From Actinoplanes sp. SE50/110 (GTDB taxonomy: Bacteria > Actinomycetota > Actinomycetes > Mycobacteriales > Micromonosporaceae), in NCBI RefSeq assembly GCF_900119315.1, contig NZ_LT827010.1, positions 6,419,001-6,483,000 of the forward strand: 64,000 bases of DNA, written 5' to 3'. Every line of letters starts with the position of its first letter. The stretch's first letter is position 1. Below the pieces are notes generated by a model. The model did no database searches. It was not told the origin of the DNA and worked only from the letters and a program-made list of their open reading frames with translations. Shown here piece after piece: positions 16,974-26,285 of the stretch. Made by a program: the position numbers and the translations under genes.

Positions 16974-17416
16974 TCACCTGGTGATCTGCTCGCGGGTGGC
17001 GCTCATAGCGGCGAGCAGCATGTCGTCCGCACGCATATCGGCGTCGAGGTCGCCGAGGGTGAGGTCCACCCGCTGCCGCGAGGCCAAGAACCGATCCAGG
17101 TAGGGAAGTATCGGCCGCGCATGCGGCCCCATCAGTGCGAGGACGCGCAGCGCCTGGGGCGCGTACAGGTCGTCGGCCAGGTACTTCGGCAAGGCCTTCA
17201 GTAGTTCAGGCGCTATTGCGGGACCGTCCTGGAGCCATAGCGCGCCTGCCGATTCCACTTCCTCAAAGCCCGCAACCCGGAACAGGCTCCGCAGCTGCTT
17301 GCGCTGGCGGACGGTGAGCCCGCCGTTCTGGGCGAGCCAAGTCAGTAGGCGTGATGCGAAACGGACCTTCTTGATCTTGCCGAGCGGATGGAGAGGCTCT
17401 AACAGCGGCCTTCACC
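16974..17416 (-). pseudogene. 5'-truncated helical-repeat protein
   Basis: The minus-strand frame encodes a helical C-terminal region (APELLKALPKYLADDLYAPQ, ALRVLALMGPHARPILPYLD) of HEAT/ARM-like character. Coding character continues upstream without a start codon (LGKIKKVRFASRLLTWLAQN, GGLTVRQRKQLRSLFRV) until a TGA near 17416. Only an internal GTG at 17258 could start a 94-residue product. The N-terminal part of the original gene is missing. Confidence 0.45.
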
Positions 17417-17755
17417 TCCCGCGACTTCCGTTCGCCGCCGGAACGCCCGGGCGCCTCCTACTGATCACGACTCTTGGCGTGGGCGGCGTTCCGGGAGCTG
17501 GGCCTGATCAGCAACTCCTACGCCGTGTTCGCCTTGACCACCCTCAGTGTTACCGGCAGAGGTGCCAACGACCGAGCGGGTGACGGGGGTTGGTGGCGTA
17601 TGCGTTGGTAGGCCCGGGCAGACTCGCACTCGATGGCATGTGTGATCATTAATTTGAGGCATGATCGCGTTTGGGCGATCTAGCGTTTCACCCGCTCATC
17701 GGATGCGCAGTCACGACGCGACTGTCGCGGTCGCGACGTTGAAGGTGGAGAAGAC
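17417..17755. other. Gene-free spacer of about 340 bases
   Basis: A short plus-strand stretch (AWAAFRELGLISNSYAVFAL) looks coding but has no start or continuation, so it may be another gene scrap. The last 100 bases before 17756 probably hold the promoter of the next gene. Confidence 0.35.
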
Positions 17756-18373
17756 ATGGCTTTGCAAGAACTTCAGGCGATGCAGACTGCGTTCGAGTTG
17801 TTGTCTCCGCTCGACGCGAGTGCTCAACAGCGTGTCTTGGTGTGGTTGTCAGCGGCGCTTGCGGACACCAATGGCGGTCCCGTGTCCGCGGACAATCCGG
17901 GCGCTGGCATGCCGTCGAATATCGCCTCTGAGGATGTTGTTGCGGGAACGCCTACGCAGTATCCGGGGACTTTGCCAGGCCACCAGACCCTGGCACCGGT
18001 AGCGGCCGCTGGGGAGCGGGGAGCTGAGGCGGAGCCTCAGGTCGCCGCCGAGCCGGGTTCGGGTCCGGTAGACGAACCGGTGTCGGCTGCCCGGCCGGCG
18101 CGCACTCGGGCGGCGAAGTCCACCGGTCGGCGTGCCGGCAAGACCGGCAAGGCTTCGGCCGCTGCGACGTCAGCACCGGTTGTCCGCACGGCGTCGGGAC
18201 GCCGGAGTGAGCGGCCGAGCGGTGAGCAGTTCCTCACCGACCTTAATACCCTGGGCTCGTTCAAGGCGCTCGCTGAGGAGTACGGCAAGTCGATCGGCAC
18301 GATCGGCAACTGGGCTAACCAGCTTCGTGAGCAGGGGTTCGCCATCCCTGTCGGCCGGCAGAAGAAGGCCTGA
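17756..18373 (+). CDS. Putative DNA-binding protein with basic linker and C-terminal HTH
   Basis: The 205-residue protein has three parts. The N-terminal helical region (ELQAMQTAFELLSPLDASAQ, QRVLVWLSAAL) could dimerise. The middle is a disordered Ala/Pro/Lys/Arg-rich stretch (RPARTRAAKSTGRRAGKTGK) like a histone-H1 tail. The C-terminal helix-turn-helix-like domain reads LGSFKALAEEYGKSIGTIGN, then WANQLREQGF. GGTGGAG before the ATG at 17756 supports the start. A nucleoid-associated or regulatory role fits this layout but is inferred. Confidence 0.6.
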   Translation: MALQELQAMQTAFELLSPLDASAQQRVLVWLSAALADTNGGPVSADNPGAGMPSNIASEDVVAGTPTQYPGTLPGHQTLAPVAAAGERGAEAEPQVAAEPGSGPVDEPVSAARPARTRAAKSTGRRAGKTGKASAAATSAPVVRTASGRRSERPSGEQFLTDLNTLGSFKALAEEYGKSIGTIGNWANQLREQGFAIPVGRQKKA

Positions 18374-18442
18374 GCGACACCAGTTCGTCCCGGCGCGCGG
18401 GCGAGTCGGTAGGCACGGCCGCCGCTAGGAAGCCCGCGCGCC

Positions 18443-18816
18443 ATGGTCACCGGGCTGGTGCTGCGGCTGATCGGTGTCGACGCGATCGCCGGCGGGGAGC
18501 GCTTCCTGCCTGCCGGTTTCTGCTGCACTATTGGGGCGGCATCACCCGGACGGAAGCTGTCGCCACGGTGGCTGTCGGCCTCACCGGTGCCCTGCTGATC
18601 GCCGTGAACCGGTCGGTGCTGCTGGCCGGCGTGATGATGGCCCTGAGCTTGGTACCGGCCGCGGCGCTCGGCGGGTACGCGCTGGTCGTCGGTGACCCGG
18701 CCACGGCCGGCGGCGCGGCCCTGCGTTGGGTTCACGACGCGCTCATCGTCTTTGCCTGCGCGTATCTCGTCGTCGGCATTCACCGCAAACGCCAGCGCCG
18801 CACCACACAAGCCTGA
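18443..18816 (+). pseudogene. Frameshifted small membrane protein gene
   Basis: The ATG at 18443 starts MVTGLVLRLIGVDAIAGGER and soon shifts out of phase. The next frame continues RFLLHYWGGITRTEAVATVA, then two or three membrane helices (LLAGVMMALSLVPAAALGGY, LIVFACAYLVVGI). A one-base change near 18515 would restore one protein of about 125 residues with four helices. A sequencing error is possible. Confidence 0.5.
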
Positions 18817-18860
18817 TACTGCTTGCTGACAACCCGGGTCGGCAGGGATCACCGCGACCG

Positions 18861-18911
18861 CGGTGCATGATTCTGGCGGCCTGCGGTGGGTTCTGGCACA
18901 GGAAGTGTGAT
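18861..18911. repeat. Left end and flanking repeat of the ISL3-type element
   Basis: CGGTGCA (18861-18867) is followed by the inverted repeat starting TGATTCTG. Its core GGTGGGTTCTGGCACA runs to the GAAGTGTGA ending near 18910. Confidence 0.65.
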
Positions 18912-18922
18912 CGGCCATCGTT

Positions 18923-20511
18923 GATGGCTCGTTGCGCTCCTGTGTGACGCGACGGTCCAGCAGCTTCTGCCGCATCTCAGCCCCCTTAAGATCGAAAGGG
19001 TTGAGCGGTTGGATGTCGGTGTGCGGCTGTGGGCCAGCGTCCGAGCCTCCTCGGCGACCTGCCTGTCCAGCGGCTCGGCAACGAAGAGGGTGCACGGGCG
19101 TTACTGGCGGGAACTGGCCGATGTTCCGGTCGCCGGGACAGCCGTCCGGATCTGGCTGCGGGTCCGCCGGTTCGTCTGCGGAAACGCCGGCTGCGCGGTG
19201 CGGACGTTCGCTGAGCAAGTCGATGGGTTGACCCGCCGCCGGTTGCGGAGCACCCATGGTTTGCGGAAGACGTTCACGCGGATCGGTCTGGCTCTCGCCG
19301 GCCGGGCCGGGTCTCGGCTTGCCGCGGACATGGGGATGGTGACCAGCCGCAGCACCCTGGTACGGCTGGTGCGGGCACTGCCGGATCTACCGGAGTCGCC
19401 GGTGACGGTGCTGGGCGTCGATGATTTCGCCATCAGGCGAGGTCAGAACTACGGCACCGTCCTGATTGATTGCGAGGACGGGCGGGTCGTTGACCTGCTG
19501 CCTGGCCGTGACGCCGCCCCGCTCGCCCAGTGGCTCACCGAACACGCAAAGCCGCAGGTCATCTGCCGGGCACCGGGCCAGCGCCTACGTCGAAGGAGCC
19601 CGCACCGGTGCACCGGACGCCGTGCAGGTCGCGGACCGGTTCCATCTGTGGCAGAACCTCGCCAAGGTCGTCGAGCGGTGCGTCGCCCGACACAAGGACT
19701 GCCTGCGGGAACCAGTCACCACACCGGGCGGTGATCGGGCCGCTGCAGCTGAGGTACCGGAACCCCGCGGGGCGATGGCACAGCGCCGCCGTGAACACCA
19801 CCAGCTCGTTCATGGCCTGCTCGCCGAGGGTGCCGGAATTCGGCAGATCGCCCGGCACCTCGGCTGGGGCCGGCACACCGTGCAGCGCTACGCCCGTGCC
19901 GCTACCTGGTAAGAGATGATCGTCGGGCAGAAACCACGCCCGAGCAGCCTCGACCCGTTCAAGGCTCATCTCCTCCGGCGCATCAGCGAAGGCTGTTCCA
20001 AAGCCACAGTCCTGCACCGCGAGATCACCGCACAGGGCTTCAACGGCGGCTACGGCATCGTCCGCGCCTTCGTCGAACAGCACCGCGCCCGCCCGGATCT
20101 GAGCGTGATGGTCAAACTCCCGTCGGTCCGCGAAGTAACCGGCTGGATCTGCCGCCATCCCGATCACCTTGTCGAGCGGGACAGCGACCGGCTCCGAGCC
20201 CTTCTTGACCGCTGCCCGGAACTGGCCACCGCTGCCGACCTCGTGCGCTCGTTCGCCGGCATGCTGACTAACCTGCGCGGAAACCAGCTCAGCGTCTGGA
20301 TTACCGCCGCTCAGCAGGCAGCACTGCCCGGCCTCACGGGATTCGCTACCGGCCTGACCAACGACCTCGACGCCGTCACGGCGGCCTGACCTTGCCCCAC
20401 AGCTCCGGTCCCGTCGAGGGCAACGTCAACCGAATCAAGATGATCAAACGACAGATGTACGGCCGCGCTGGATTCGACCTGCTCCGCAAACGAGTCCTAC
20501 TCAGTGCCTGA
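18923..20511 (+). pseudogene. ISL3-family transposase broken by several frameshifts
   Basis: Segments of one ISL3 transposase occur in successive frames: VQQLLPHLSPLKIERVERLD and KRVHGRYWRELADVPVAG (about 18940-19130), then the catalytic start VTVLGVDDFAIRRGQNYGTV (to about 19570). Next come DAVQVADRFHLWQNLAKVVE (19600-19912), SKATVLHREITAQGFNGGYG (19916-20389), and the end HSSGPVEGNVNRIKMIKRQM (20390-20511). At least three indels or stops separate them, and the N-terminal zinc motif looks deleted. The enzyme cannot be made from this copy. Confidence 0.75.
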
Positions 20512-21072
20512 CAAGACGCCCATATCGCTATGCGTTGCCTCACGCAGGCCGACGCAGTCATGCTCCCAAAAGATGTTCGAGTAGACGAACGTCCCGACCA
20601 TCCAGGGCTCGTAGGCCGACAGCTTTACGACCTGGAACGCCTCATCGGGAATCCGCAACGAGGGCTTACGGAAGCCCTGCTCCACTGCGGGGCTGAACCC
20701 CAGACGGGAGTAGTAGCCGGGATCTCCCTCCAGGAACACCAACGGGATACCGCCCTCGTCGAGTCGTTGCAGACCACCGCGGATGAGCTCAGAACCGATT
20801 CCTCGGCGTTGCCACTGCGGCGCGACCGTGAGCGGGCTCAGAGACTGAACCGCCACGAGCTGCCGTGGTGCGTCCAGCAGCGCCCTGCTGAACATGATGT
20901 GCCCCACGACCTCGCCCGCCTGCTCAGACACCAGTGAGAGTGCTGCCGGATCATCGCGCCGCAACGCGTCCACAAGCTCGGCCACCGTGCTGCCGTGCTG
21001 TCCACCGAAGGCACTTCGATGGACAGCACCTACCGGGTCATAGTGATGCGGTTGCTCAATACGAAGGGTCAT
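20497..21072 (-). CDS. GNAT-family N-acetyltransferase, passenger of the ISL3-type element
   Basis: The 191-residue acetyltransferase has the acetyl-CoA loop PQWQRRGIGSELIRGGL and the pattern LVFLEGDPGYYSRLGFSPA typical of YhbS-like GNATs. The ATG at 21072 (MTLRIEQPHH) is preferred over a start 18 codons upstream. Its 3' end overlaps the transposase remnant by 15 bases, convergently. It lies wholly inside the element ends while the transposase is dead, so it has been kept intact longer or arrived later. The substrate is unknown. Confidence 0.8.
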   Translation of the reverse strand: MTLRIEQPHHYDPVGAVHRSAFGGQHGSTVAELVDALRRDDPAALSLVSEQAGEVVGHIMFSRALLDAPRQLVAVQSLSPLTVAPQWQRRGIGSELIRGGLQRLDEGGIPLVFLEGDPGYYSRLGFSPAVEQGFRKPSLRIPDEAFQVVKLSAYEPWMVGTFVYSNIFWEHDCVGLREATHSDMGVLSGTE

Positions 21073-21209
21073 GGCGGGCAAGGTAACGATCTGCGCTGAC
21101 GGTGCCAAACCAATAACCCCCGCCACCGCGTCGGCGGCATCAACGCGATACCGCCCATGCCTGCGCCACGCCGGAGTACCGAGGCTTCACCCCCCAAAAC
21201 CAAGATCAG

Positions 21210-21259
21210 TCACACTTCGTGTGCCAGAACCCACCGTTACCCGTCAGAATCACGGTGCA
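21210..21259. repeat. Right end and flanking repeat of the ISL3-type element
   Basis: TCACACTTCGTGTGCCAG and then AACCCACCG form the inverse of the left core. The element closes with CAGAATCA at 21252, followed by CGGTGCA (21253-21259). Confidence 0.65.
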
Positions 21260-21423
21260 GGCTCCCGCCTCCTTCGGCCGCAGCCATCACCGTGCGCCAC
21301 AGGACCCGAGGGCGGCCGGTCACCTTCCCGCGGCCGCGGCCGTCATCTGATTTTGCGTTTTCCCAGGTGAACGGTGCATGGCCGGGGCTAGCGTGAGGTT
21401 TCCCGCGGACAGAGGGGGCCCTC

Positions 21424-22467
21424 GTGCTGCACTGGCCGGTCGTCCCTGTCGGCACTGCGTCACTGCGGGCACTTCCCGAACCGGGCGCCACCCCTGTGAT
21501 CTACGAAATGAAGTGGGATGGTTTCCGGACCATCATCTGGCGAAACGCTGATGGTGTGCGCGTCCAGTCGCGCCACGGCACAGACCTCACTGCGTACTTT
21601 CCTGATCTTGTTGGTCCGCTGACCGCAGCATTACCGCCGAGGGCTGTCCTCGACGGCGAGCTCCTGGTCTGGGATCCCGATCGCGGCCGGTGCAGCTTCG
21701 GGTTGCTCCAACGCCGCCTCGTGGCCGGCCGGCGGATCGCTGAGGTATCCCGCAAACATCCCGCTCACCTGGTCGCCTTTGACCTTCTGCGCGACGGGCG
21801 CGGCACCGAGCTGCTGGATCAGCCGCTGTCGGTGCGCCGGGCGAAGCTGGAGCGGATGCTGCGGACCGCCCCGCCGCAGCTGGTGTTGTGTCCCCAGACT
21901 GCGGTGCCGGCGGTGGCACGCGGCTGGATGCAGGACCTCGGTACCGCCGGAATTGAAGGCGTCGTCATCAAGAAGATTGATGAACGGTACCGTCCCGGCA
22001 CCCGGTCGTGGACGAAGGTCCGCACTCGGGACACCGCCGAATACGTGGTGGGTGGGGTGACCGGGACCGTGGATCATCCGGTGACCCTTCTTCTCGGGCG
22101 TTACGACCGGACGGGGACGCTGCGGTATACCGGCCAAACGCATCCGGTCCGGCCCGAGCATCGCGCTGACCTCGCCGCGGTCCTGCACGCTCTGGTATTC
22201 CGCGGCCCGCAGGCCGGGCATCCGTGGCCAATACCGTTGCCAACGGCATGGACCGCCCGGTTCAACGACCGGCGGCCGTTAACCTACACGCCGGTGGAAC
22301 CGACAGCCGTTGTCGAGGTCGAGGTCGACACGGCCATCGACGGGCCGTTCGGCCGAGCCCGACACGGGGCGCGCCTGATCAGGGTCCGGATGGATCTGCG
22401 CCCAGCTGACATCACCCTCGAACAGACCGCCAGCGGTGATCGGGTTGGATCCGCGGCCGGACGGTGA
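21424..22467 (+). CDS. ATP-dependent DNA ligase
   Basis: The 347-residue protein has the nucleotidyl-transferase core: motif I YEMKWDGFR with AMP-accepting Lys30, motif III AFDLLRDGRG, motif IV EGVVIKKIDERY, and motif V SWTKVR. An OB-fold follows (VTLLLGRYDRTGTLRYTGQT). It is the size of stand-alone LigC/LigD-ligase-domain proteins used in actinobacterial end joining or repair. No Ku, polymerase or nuclease domain is attached, and no Ku gene is nearby. The start is GTG at 21424. Confidence 0.85.
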   Translation: MLHWPVVPVGTASLRALPEPGATPVIYEMKWDGFRTIIWRNADGVRVQSRHGTDLTAYFPDLVGPLTAALPPRAVLDGELLVWDPDRGRCSFGLLQRRLVAGRRIAEVSRKHPAHLVAFDLLRDGRGTELLDQPLSVRRAKLERMLRTAPPQLVLCPQTAVPAVARGWMQDLGTAGIEGVVIKKIDERYRPGTRSWTKVRTRDTAEYVVGGVTGTVDHPVTLLLGRYDRTGTLRYTGQTHPVRPEHRADLAAVLHALVFRGPQAGHPWPIPLPTAWTARFNDRRPLTYTPVEPTAVVEVEVDTAIDGPFGRARHGARLIRVRMDLRPADITLEQTASGDRVGSAAGR

Positions 22468-22548
22468 TCAGCCAGCCAGGCAGACACACCGGCTCGCCCC
22501 GCCGCCGCCTGATCTTGTCGTCACAGTGAGCGCCCGGGTTGAGGAATG

Positions 22549-23244
22549 TCATTGGCAGGTGTGCCGGCCCGGGTGGCGCAGCAGCCGCGATTGCAGGTAG
22601 CCGGCATTCGGGTGCGTGATGTCGGGGTGCAGCAGGCCGCCGGGTACCGGGTCGGCACGCAAAGGCGCGGGCGGGCGGTGCGAGCTGGCGCAGATGTCAG
22701 TCATCAGGCGGACGGTGCTAGTGAGCGTCTGGCCGATGGGGTCGCTGCTGTTACGGGCTTGGTAGAAGCCGGTCAGCCGGTCCAGCAACGCTAGCCCGGT
22801 CCGGCAGGACGTGTGCTGGTACAGCGCGACGGCCCGCAGGGCGACCGCCAGGAACCGGCGCGGATGGTCGTCCCAGTCGAGCGCCAGCTGTTCGAGGGTG
22901 GTGCAGGCTCGGGCGGCGCCGAGGTCACCGACCCAGACGGCAATGTCGGTGCAGACCGTGCTCGCGGCGAGCAGGTCAGTGGCCGGCATCGGGCGTTGGG
23001 CGCCGACAACCGTGACGGCTTGGATCGCGGCGGTGATGGCCGGCTCGGTCCGGCCCAGCCTCAAAAGGGCCTCGGCCAGCAGGGCCAGCCGCTGGCCTGC
23101 CGGCAGTGTGCTGCGGTTGAGGGCGCGGATGGCCGGTCCGGGGTTGAGCAGGATGGCCTGGGCGAACCGGGCAGGGGGCAGCGTGCGGCTCGCGGCGGCC
23201 GGCGTGACGGCGCGGTCTGCGGGAGGCGGCAGGCTGGGATGCAT
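22549..23244 (-). CDS. Hypothetical helical-repeat protein, partner of the XRE-TPR gene
   Basis: The 231-residue protein is all-helical with TPR-like alternation (LALLAEALLRLGRTEPAITA, DLGAARACTTLEQLALDWDD, FLAVALRAVALYQHTS). It has a short disordered Pro-rich start and end and no DNA-binding motif. The ATG at 23244 is chosen; frames upstream of it are low complexity and overlap the regulatory repeats. It is divergent from the XRE-TPR regulator gene, whose C-terminal half is also a helical repeat, so the two may interact. Function unknown. Confidence 0.55.
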   Translation of the reverse strand: MHPSLPPPADRAVTPAAASRTLPPARFAQAILLNPGPAIRALNRSTLPAGQRLALLAEALLRLGRTEPAITAAIQAVTVVGAQRPMPATDLLAASTVCTDIAVWVGDLGAARACTTLEQLALDWDDHPRRFLAVALRAVALYQHTSCRTGLALLDRLTGFYQARNSSDPIGQTLTSTVRLMTDICASSHRPPAPLRADPVPGGLLHPDITHPNAGYLQSRLLRHPGRHTCQ

Positions 23245-23313
23245 CGCGGATTCGCTCCGGGGTCGGGCCGCGGGCGGCTGGCGGGGCCAGGGCCACGGCG
23301 GCTGGGCGGACTG

Positions 23314-23400
23314 TGCGAGATGGTTCCCGCCGACGTGAGGCCTCACGGGGAGAGGACTCGTGATCGGCGGGATCTGCCAGGCAGAATCCCGCATCTCGCA
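23314..23400. promoter_or_regulatory. Nested inverted repeats in a divergent promoter region
   Basis: Three inverted pairs share roughly one centre: a perfect palindrome CGTGAGGCCTCACG (23334-23347), TCCCGCCGA (23325-23333) with TCGGCGGGA (23364-23372), and TGCGAGATG (23314-23322) with CATCTCGCA (23392-23400). They lie in the 309-base spacer between the divergent helical-repeat and XRE-TPR genes and could be operators of the XRE protein. Confidence 0.5.
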
Positions 23401-23553
23401 GCAGGCGGCAATCGGTGCCCGCGCACGGTGCGCGCATGTTGTCGTCCGTGCGGGCGTGGCGGCGGCGGAACGTGCGGATACCGCAATTTCAGCCGGCACC
23501 GTGCGGGTGATTCACGGTCGGCTGCGAGTGTGACGGCGTGGTTGGGTGGAGTC

Positions 23554-24912
23554 GTGAACACATTGACCGGGCAGATGTCGATGCCGCACTCGCCCCGGTG
23601 CCGGTGCACCGCGGCGCTGCGGGCGCAGGCCACCACCGACGGGTGGCCGCTGACCGCGCTGGTCGACACGATCATCCAGCGGTGCGGGCACAGCAGGCTG
23701 CGGGCCCAGCGGCTGGCGCGCGGCTGGACCAGCAGTGACCTGGTCGGCAGGTTGCGGCAGGTCCTCGGCGCCGGCAGTCGGCTGGCGGCGACCACGGTTT
23801 CGCGGTGGGAAACCGGCAAGGAGCGCCCGAGCCCTGCTTCGCTGCAGGCGCTGTTCACGATCTATGACACCGATCTGGCGGGGATCGACTGCGACATCCG
23901 GCCGATTGCCGCAACGTCACTGACGCCGGCCGGGCCTACGGCCGACAATGCCGACGTGCTTGCCGCGGCCGATGAGTTGCGCCGCAATGTCGATGCCACG
24001 CTGTCGGCCACGACCGTCAGCGATGCCACCATCGACCACCTGCTGCAGGTCGCCGACCAGCACGGCCGGCTCTACAAAACCGACAACCATCGGCCGGTTT
24101 TCCTCGCCGACTTGTTCGCCGACCTGGAGGAGGCGTGGCGGCTCGCCGACCGGAAACTACCGACCGGGCAGCGCCGGGACCTGTGTGTGGTGATCGCGAA
24201 GTTGGCCGGGCTGGTGTCGATGGTGGCGGTAAACCAGGGCCGCTACCGGCAGGCCCGGCAGTGGTTGCACACCGCCCGCCTCGCGGCCGACGAGACCGCT
24301 CAGCCGGTGCTGCGGGCATGGGTCGCGACCCGGGCCGCGGTGACCGCGCTGCATCTGGGAGATCCGGTCACCGCGACGACCGTGGCCGCCGAAGCGGAGA
24401 TGCTGACCCGCCGCCACCCGTCCCGGCTGTCCGCCATGGCGTGGGCCATCATGGCCCGCACCGCCGCCGTCACTGGCGACGCGGATACCGCCCGTCATGC
24501 TCTCCAGCAGGCGCAGCACACGTTTCCTGCCTGCCCGGACGGGCCCGAGATGGGGAACACCGCGAACACGTTCACTCTCGGCCAGCTGCACTTTTACGCC
24601 TCCGACGCCTACACCAACCTGGGCGACACCCGGGCCGCGATGCAGGCCCAGGACCAGGCGCTCGCCGCGTTCGGCCCGGGAGAGATGCTTGACCCGGCCT
24701 TGGTGCAGCTGGATCGGGCCCGGTGCATGGTCGTCGCCGGTGACATCGGCGGTGGCGTCACGCACGCGCAGACCGTGCTGCTGGACTTGCCCGCCGACTA
24801 TCGCCCGGCGATCATCTTGCGCCGGGCCGCCACGGTGGTCGCATCCGTTCCGGCCCAGCGGCGGACGGTGACAGCCGCCCGGGACCTGCACGCGGTCATC
24901 GCCGGCCGATAG
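23554..24912 (+). CDS. XRE-type HTH regulator with TPR-like C-terminal half
   Basis: The 452-residue protein has an N-terminal helix-turn-helix (LRAQRLARGWTSSDLVGRLR, then AATTVSRWETGKERPSPASL). About 300 residues of helical repeats follow (MVAVNQGRYRQARQWLHTAR, TLGQLHFYASDAYTNLGDTR). This layout is common in actinobacterial regulators that bind peptides or sense development. I chose GTG at 23554, with GGTGGA just upstream. An open frame continues far upstream but there it only mirrors the neighbouring gene. The GNAT gene begins 11 bases after its stop. Confidence 0.75.
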   Translation: MNTLTGQMSMPHSPRCRCTAALRAQATTDGWPLTALVDTIIQRCGHSRLRAQRLARGWTSSDLVGRLRQVLGAGSRLAATTVSRWETGKERPSPASLQALFTIYDTDLAGIDCDIRPIAATSLTPAGPTADNADVLAAADELRRNVDATLSATTVSDATIDHLLQVADQHGRLYKTDNHRPVFLADLFADLEEAWRLADRKLPTGQRRDLCVVIAKLAGLVSMVAVNQGRYRQARQWLHTARLAADETAQPVLRAWVATRAAVTALHLGDPVTATTVAAEAEMLTRRHPSRLSAMAWAIMARTAAVTGDADTARHALQQAQHTFPACPDGPEMGNTANTFTLGQLHFYASDAYTNLGDTRAAMQAQDQALAAFGPGEMLDPALVQLDRARCMVVAGDIGGGVTHAQTVLLDLPADYRPAIILRRAATVVASVPAQRRTVTAARDLHAVIAGR

Positions 24913-24923
24913 CCTGCTCCCCC

Positions 24924-25400
24924 ATGACCGACGTGCCGCCGCTGCGGATCCGTGTCTACCAGCCGGCCGACCTCCTGGTGGTCCACGAACTCAACCGGGC
25001 CGGCCTGGCCGCCGCCGGGGTACCTGCTGACGCCGACGTGTACGCCGGTGACCTCGACGACCCGGCGGCGACATACCTCCGGGGCCGGGCCATCCTGCTA
25101 GTGGGGGAAGCCGACGGCCGCGTAGTCGCGATGGGGGCGCTGCAGGAGGTCGACCGCGACTCCTGCGAGATCACCCGGATGCGGGTCGCGGCTCCCGTGC
25201 AAGGGCGTGGCTACGGTCGCAGCATGCTGCACGCACTGGAGGATCACGCCGTCAGACTCGGCTACCGCCGGGCCGTGCTCCTGACCGGCCCCGACCAGCA
25301 TCCCGCCATCGACTTGTACCGCAGCGCGGGATACACCGTCACCAGCTGGGAACAGCACGGCCTGATCCCGGGCATCCGGATGACCAAGTCCCTGCCCTAA
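24924..25400 (+). CDS. GNAT-family N-acetyltransferase
   Basis: The 158-residue acetyltransferase has strands RAILLVGEADGRVVAMGALQ and CEITRMRVAAPVQGRGYGRS, where QGRGYG is the acetyl-CoA pyrophosphate loop. The C-terminal part is also typical (AIDLYRSAGYTVTSW). It lies 11 bases downstream of the XRE-TPR gene on the same strand, so the two are probably co-transcribed and the enzyme may be a target or effector of that regulator. The substrate cannot be deduced. Confidence 0.8.
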   Translation: MTDVPPLRIRVYQPADLLVVHELNRAGLAAAGVPADADVYAGDLDDPAATYLRGRAILLVGEADGRVVAMGALQEVDRDSCEITRMRVAAPVQGRGYGRSMLHALEDHAVRLGYRRAVLLTGPDQHPAIDLYRSAGYTVTSWEQHGLIPGIRMTKSLP

Positions 25401-25610
25401 CTGGAGCCGACCTGAGCTTGTCGGTACCTCCGACCCGGCCCAGGCACTCCGACGGAGCACCTATTGCGTTGCTGACGGTACGGCGGCGACCGGACCAAAC
25501 GTGCCTTATCAGCGGCAGATGAGCGCACCAATCATGTCGTTCCGCCACGGGGTTGGATCTTCGCCTCGAGCGCCGCCGGCACGATCCCGCGTCATGGTTG
25601 GATTCATGCC

Positions 25611-26285
25611 GTGATAGAGGTCGAGGGGTTGCTGGCGGCTGCTGCGGCCGATCCGTACGCGGATGCTTGGGACTCGTTGCACGAGAAGGCGGGGCAGGAG
25701 AGATTCTTGGATGCGGACGAAGCCTTTCTCATTCCGCGTCTGGCCGATCTCGCAGGCCGGTACGCACCGGCGGACCGCGATAACGTTCTGATGCTTGCGG
25801 GCAGGATTGCCGCGGATCTTGATGAGGCTAACTGGCCGCGGTATGCCGAAGCGTTCGCGACCATGCACCGGCTGGCGGACGACTGGCTTGTCACACCGAT
25901 CGATCCGGGCTCGTTCGTCTATCGTCTGCAGGCGGTGCTGGCGCTGGAGGGCGATGAAGTCTGGGGCGCGGAGCTCGATCGGATCGGGAACGATGAGGTC
26001 GAAGTCGAGTGCCCGCAGTGCACAACGTCGCTGTTTGTGGCGTTCGGGAAAGACGGCTGCTTCGCCACCCACGAGGACTACGCGACAAAGCCGGACGTCG
26101 AGCAGACGCCGTTGCTGCCAGCCGAACCGGCCGAGTTGACCGGCGTCGGTCAACGGTTGCATCTGATGAGCCTGGCGGCCGGGCAGCAATCCGTCGCCGC
26201 TGCCCTTACATACCTGTTCGGCCGTGCCACCTGCACCCAGTGCGGCACCACGTTCCGCGTGTCCGAGCAGGTTTTCCGCCGGTAA
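25611..26285 (+). CDS. Hypothetical protein with zinc-ribbon cysteines
   Basis: This 224-residue soluble protein is mainly helical in its first 120 residues (YAEAFATMHRLADDWLV, FVYRLQAVLALEGDEVWG). Two Cys-x2-Cys knuckles follow about 73 residues apart (VECPQCTTSLFVAF and TCTQCGTTFRVSEQV). They could together bind one zinc with an inserted helical segment, or be two half ribbons. The start is GTG at 25611. No family name can be given with confidence, and it has no obvious operon partner. Confidence 0.6.
   Translation: MIEVEGLLAAAAADPYADAWDSLHEKAGQERFLDADEAFLIPRLADLAGRYAPADRDNVLMLAGRIAADLDEANWPRYAEAFATMHRLADDWLVTPIDPGSFVYRLQAVLALEGDEVWGAELDRIGNDEVEVECPQCTTSLFVAFGKDGCFATHEDYATKPDVEQTPLLPAEPAELTGVGQRLHLMSLAAGQQSVAAALTYLFGRATCTQCGTTFRVSEQVFRR

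Larger units (their letters stand above)
18868..21252. mobile_element. ISL3-type element with a GNAT passenger gene (2385 bp)
   Basis: The left end starts TGATTCTG and contains GGTGGGTTCTGGCACA then GGAAGTGTGA. The right end, reverse-complemented, has TGATTCTG and the same core with one mismatch over 26 bases. A 7-base direct repeat CGGTGCA lies outside both ends (18861-18867 and 21253-21259). ISL3 elements usually duplicate 8 bases, so the exact edge may be off by one. The element holds a broken ISL3 transposase and, facing it, an intact acetyltransferase gene. Confidence 0.7.

Noticed and set aside
22813..23553. Upstream extension of the XRE-TPR gene to 699 codons
   Set aside because: The extension runs antisense through the divergent gene and its operator repeats; the GTG at 23554 with GGTGGA is a better start.
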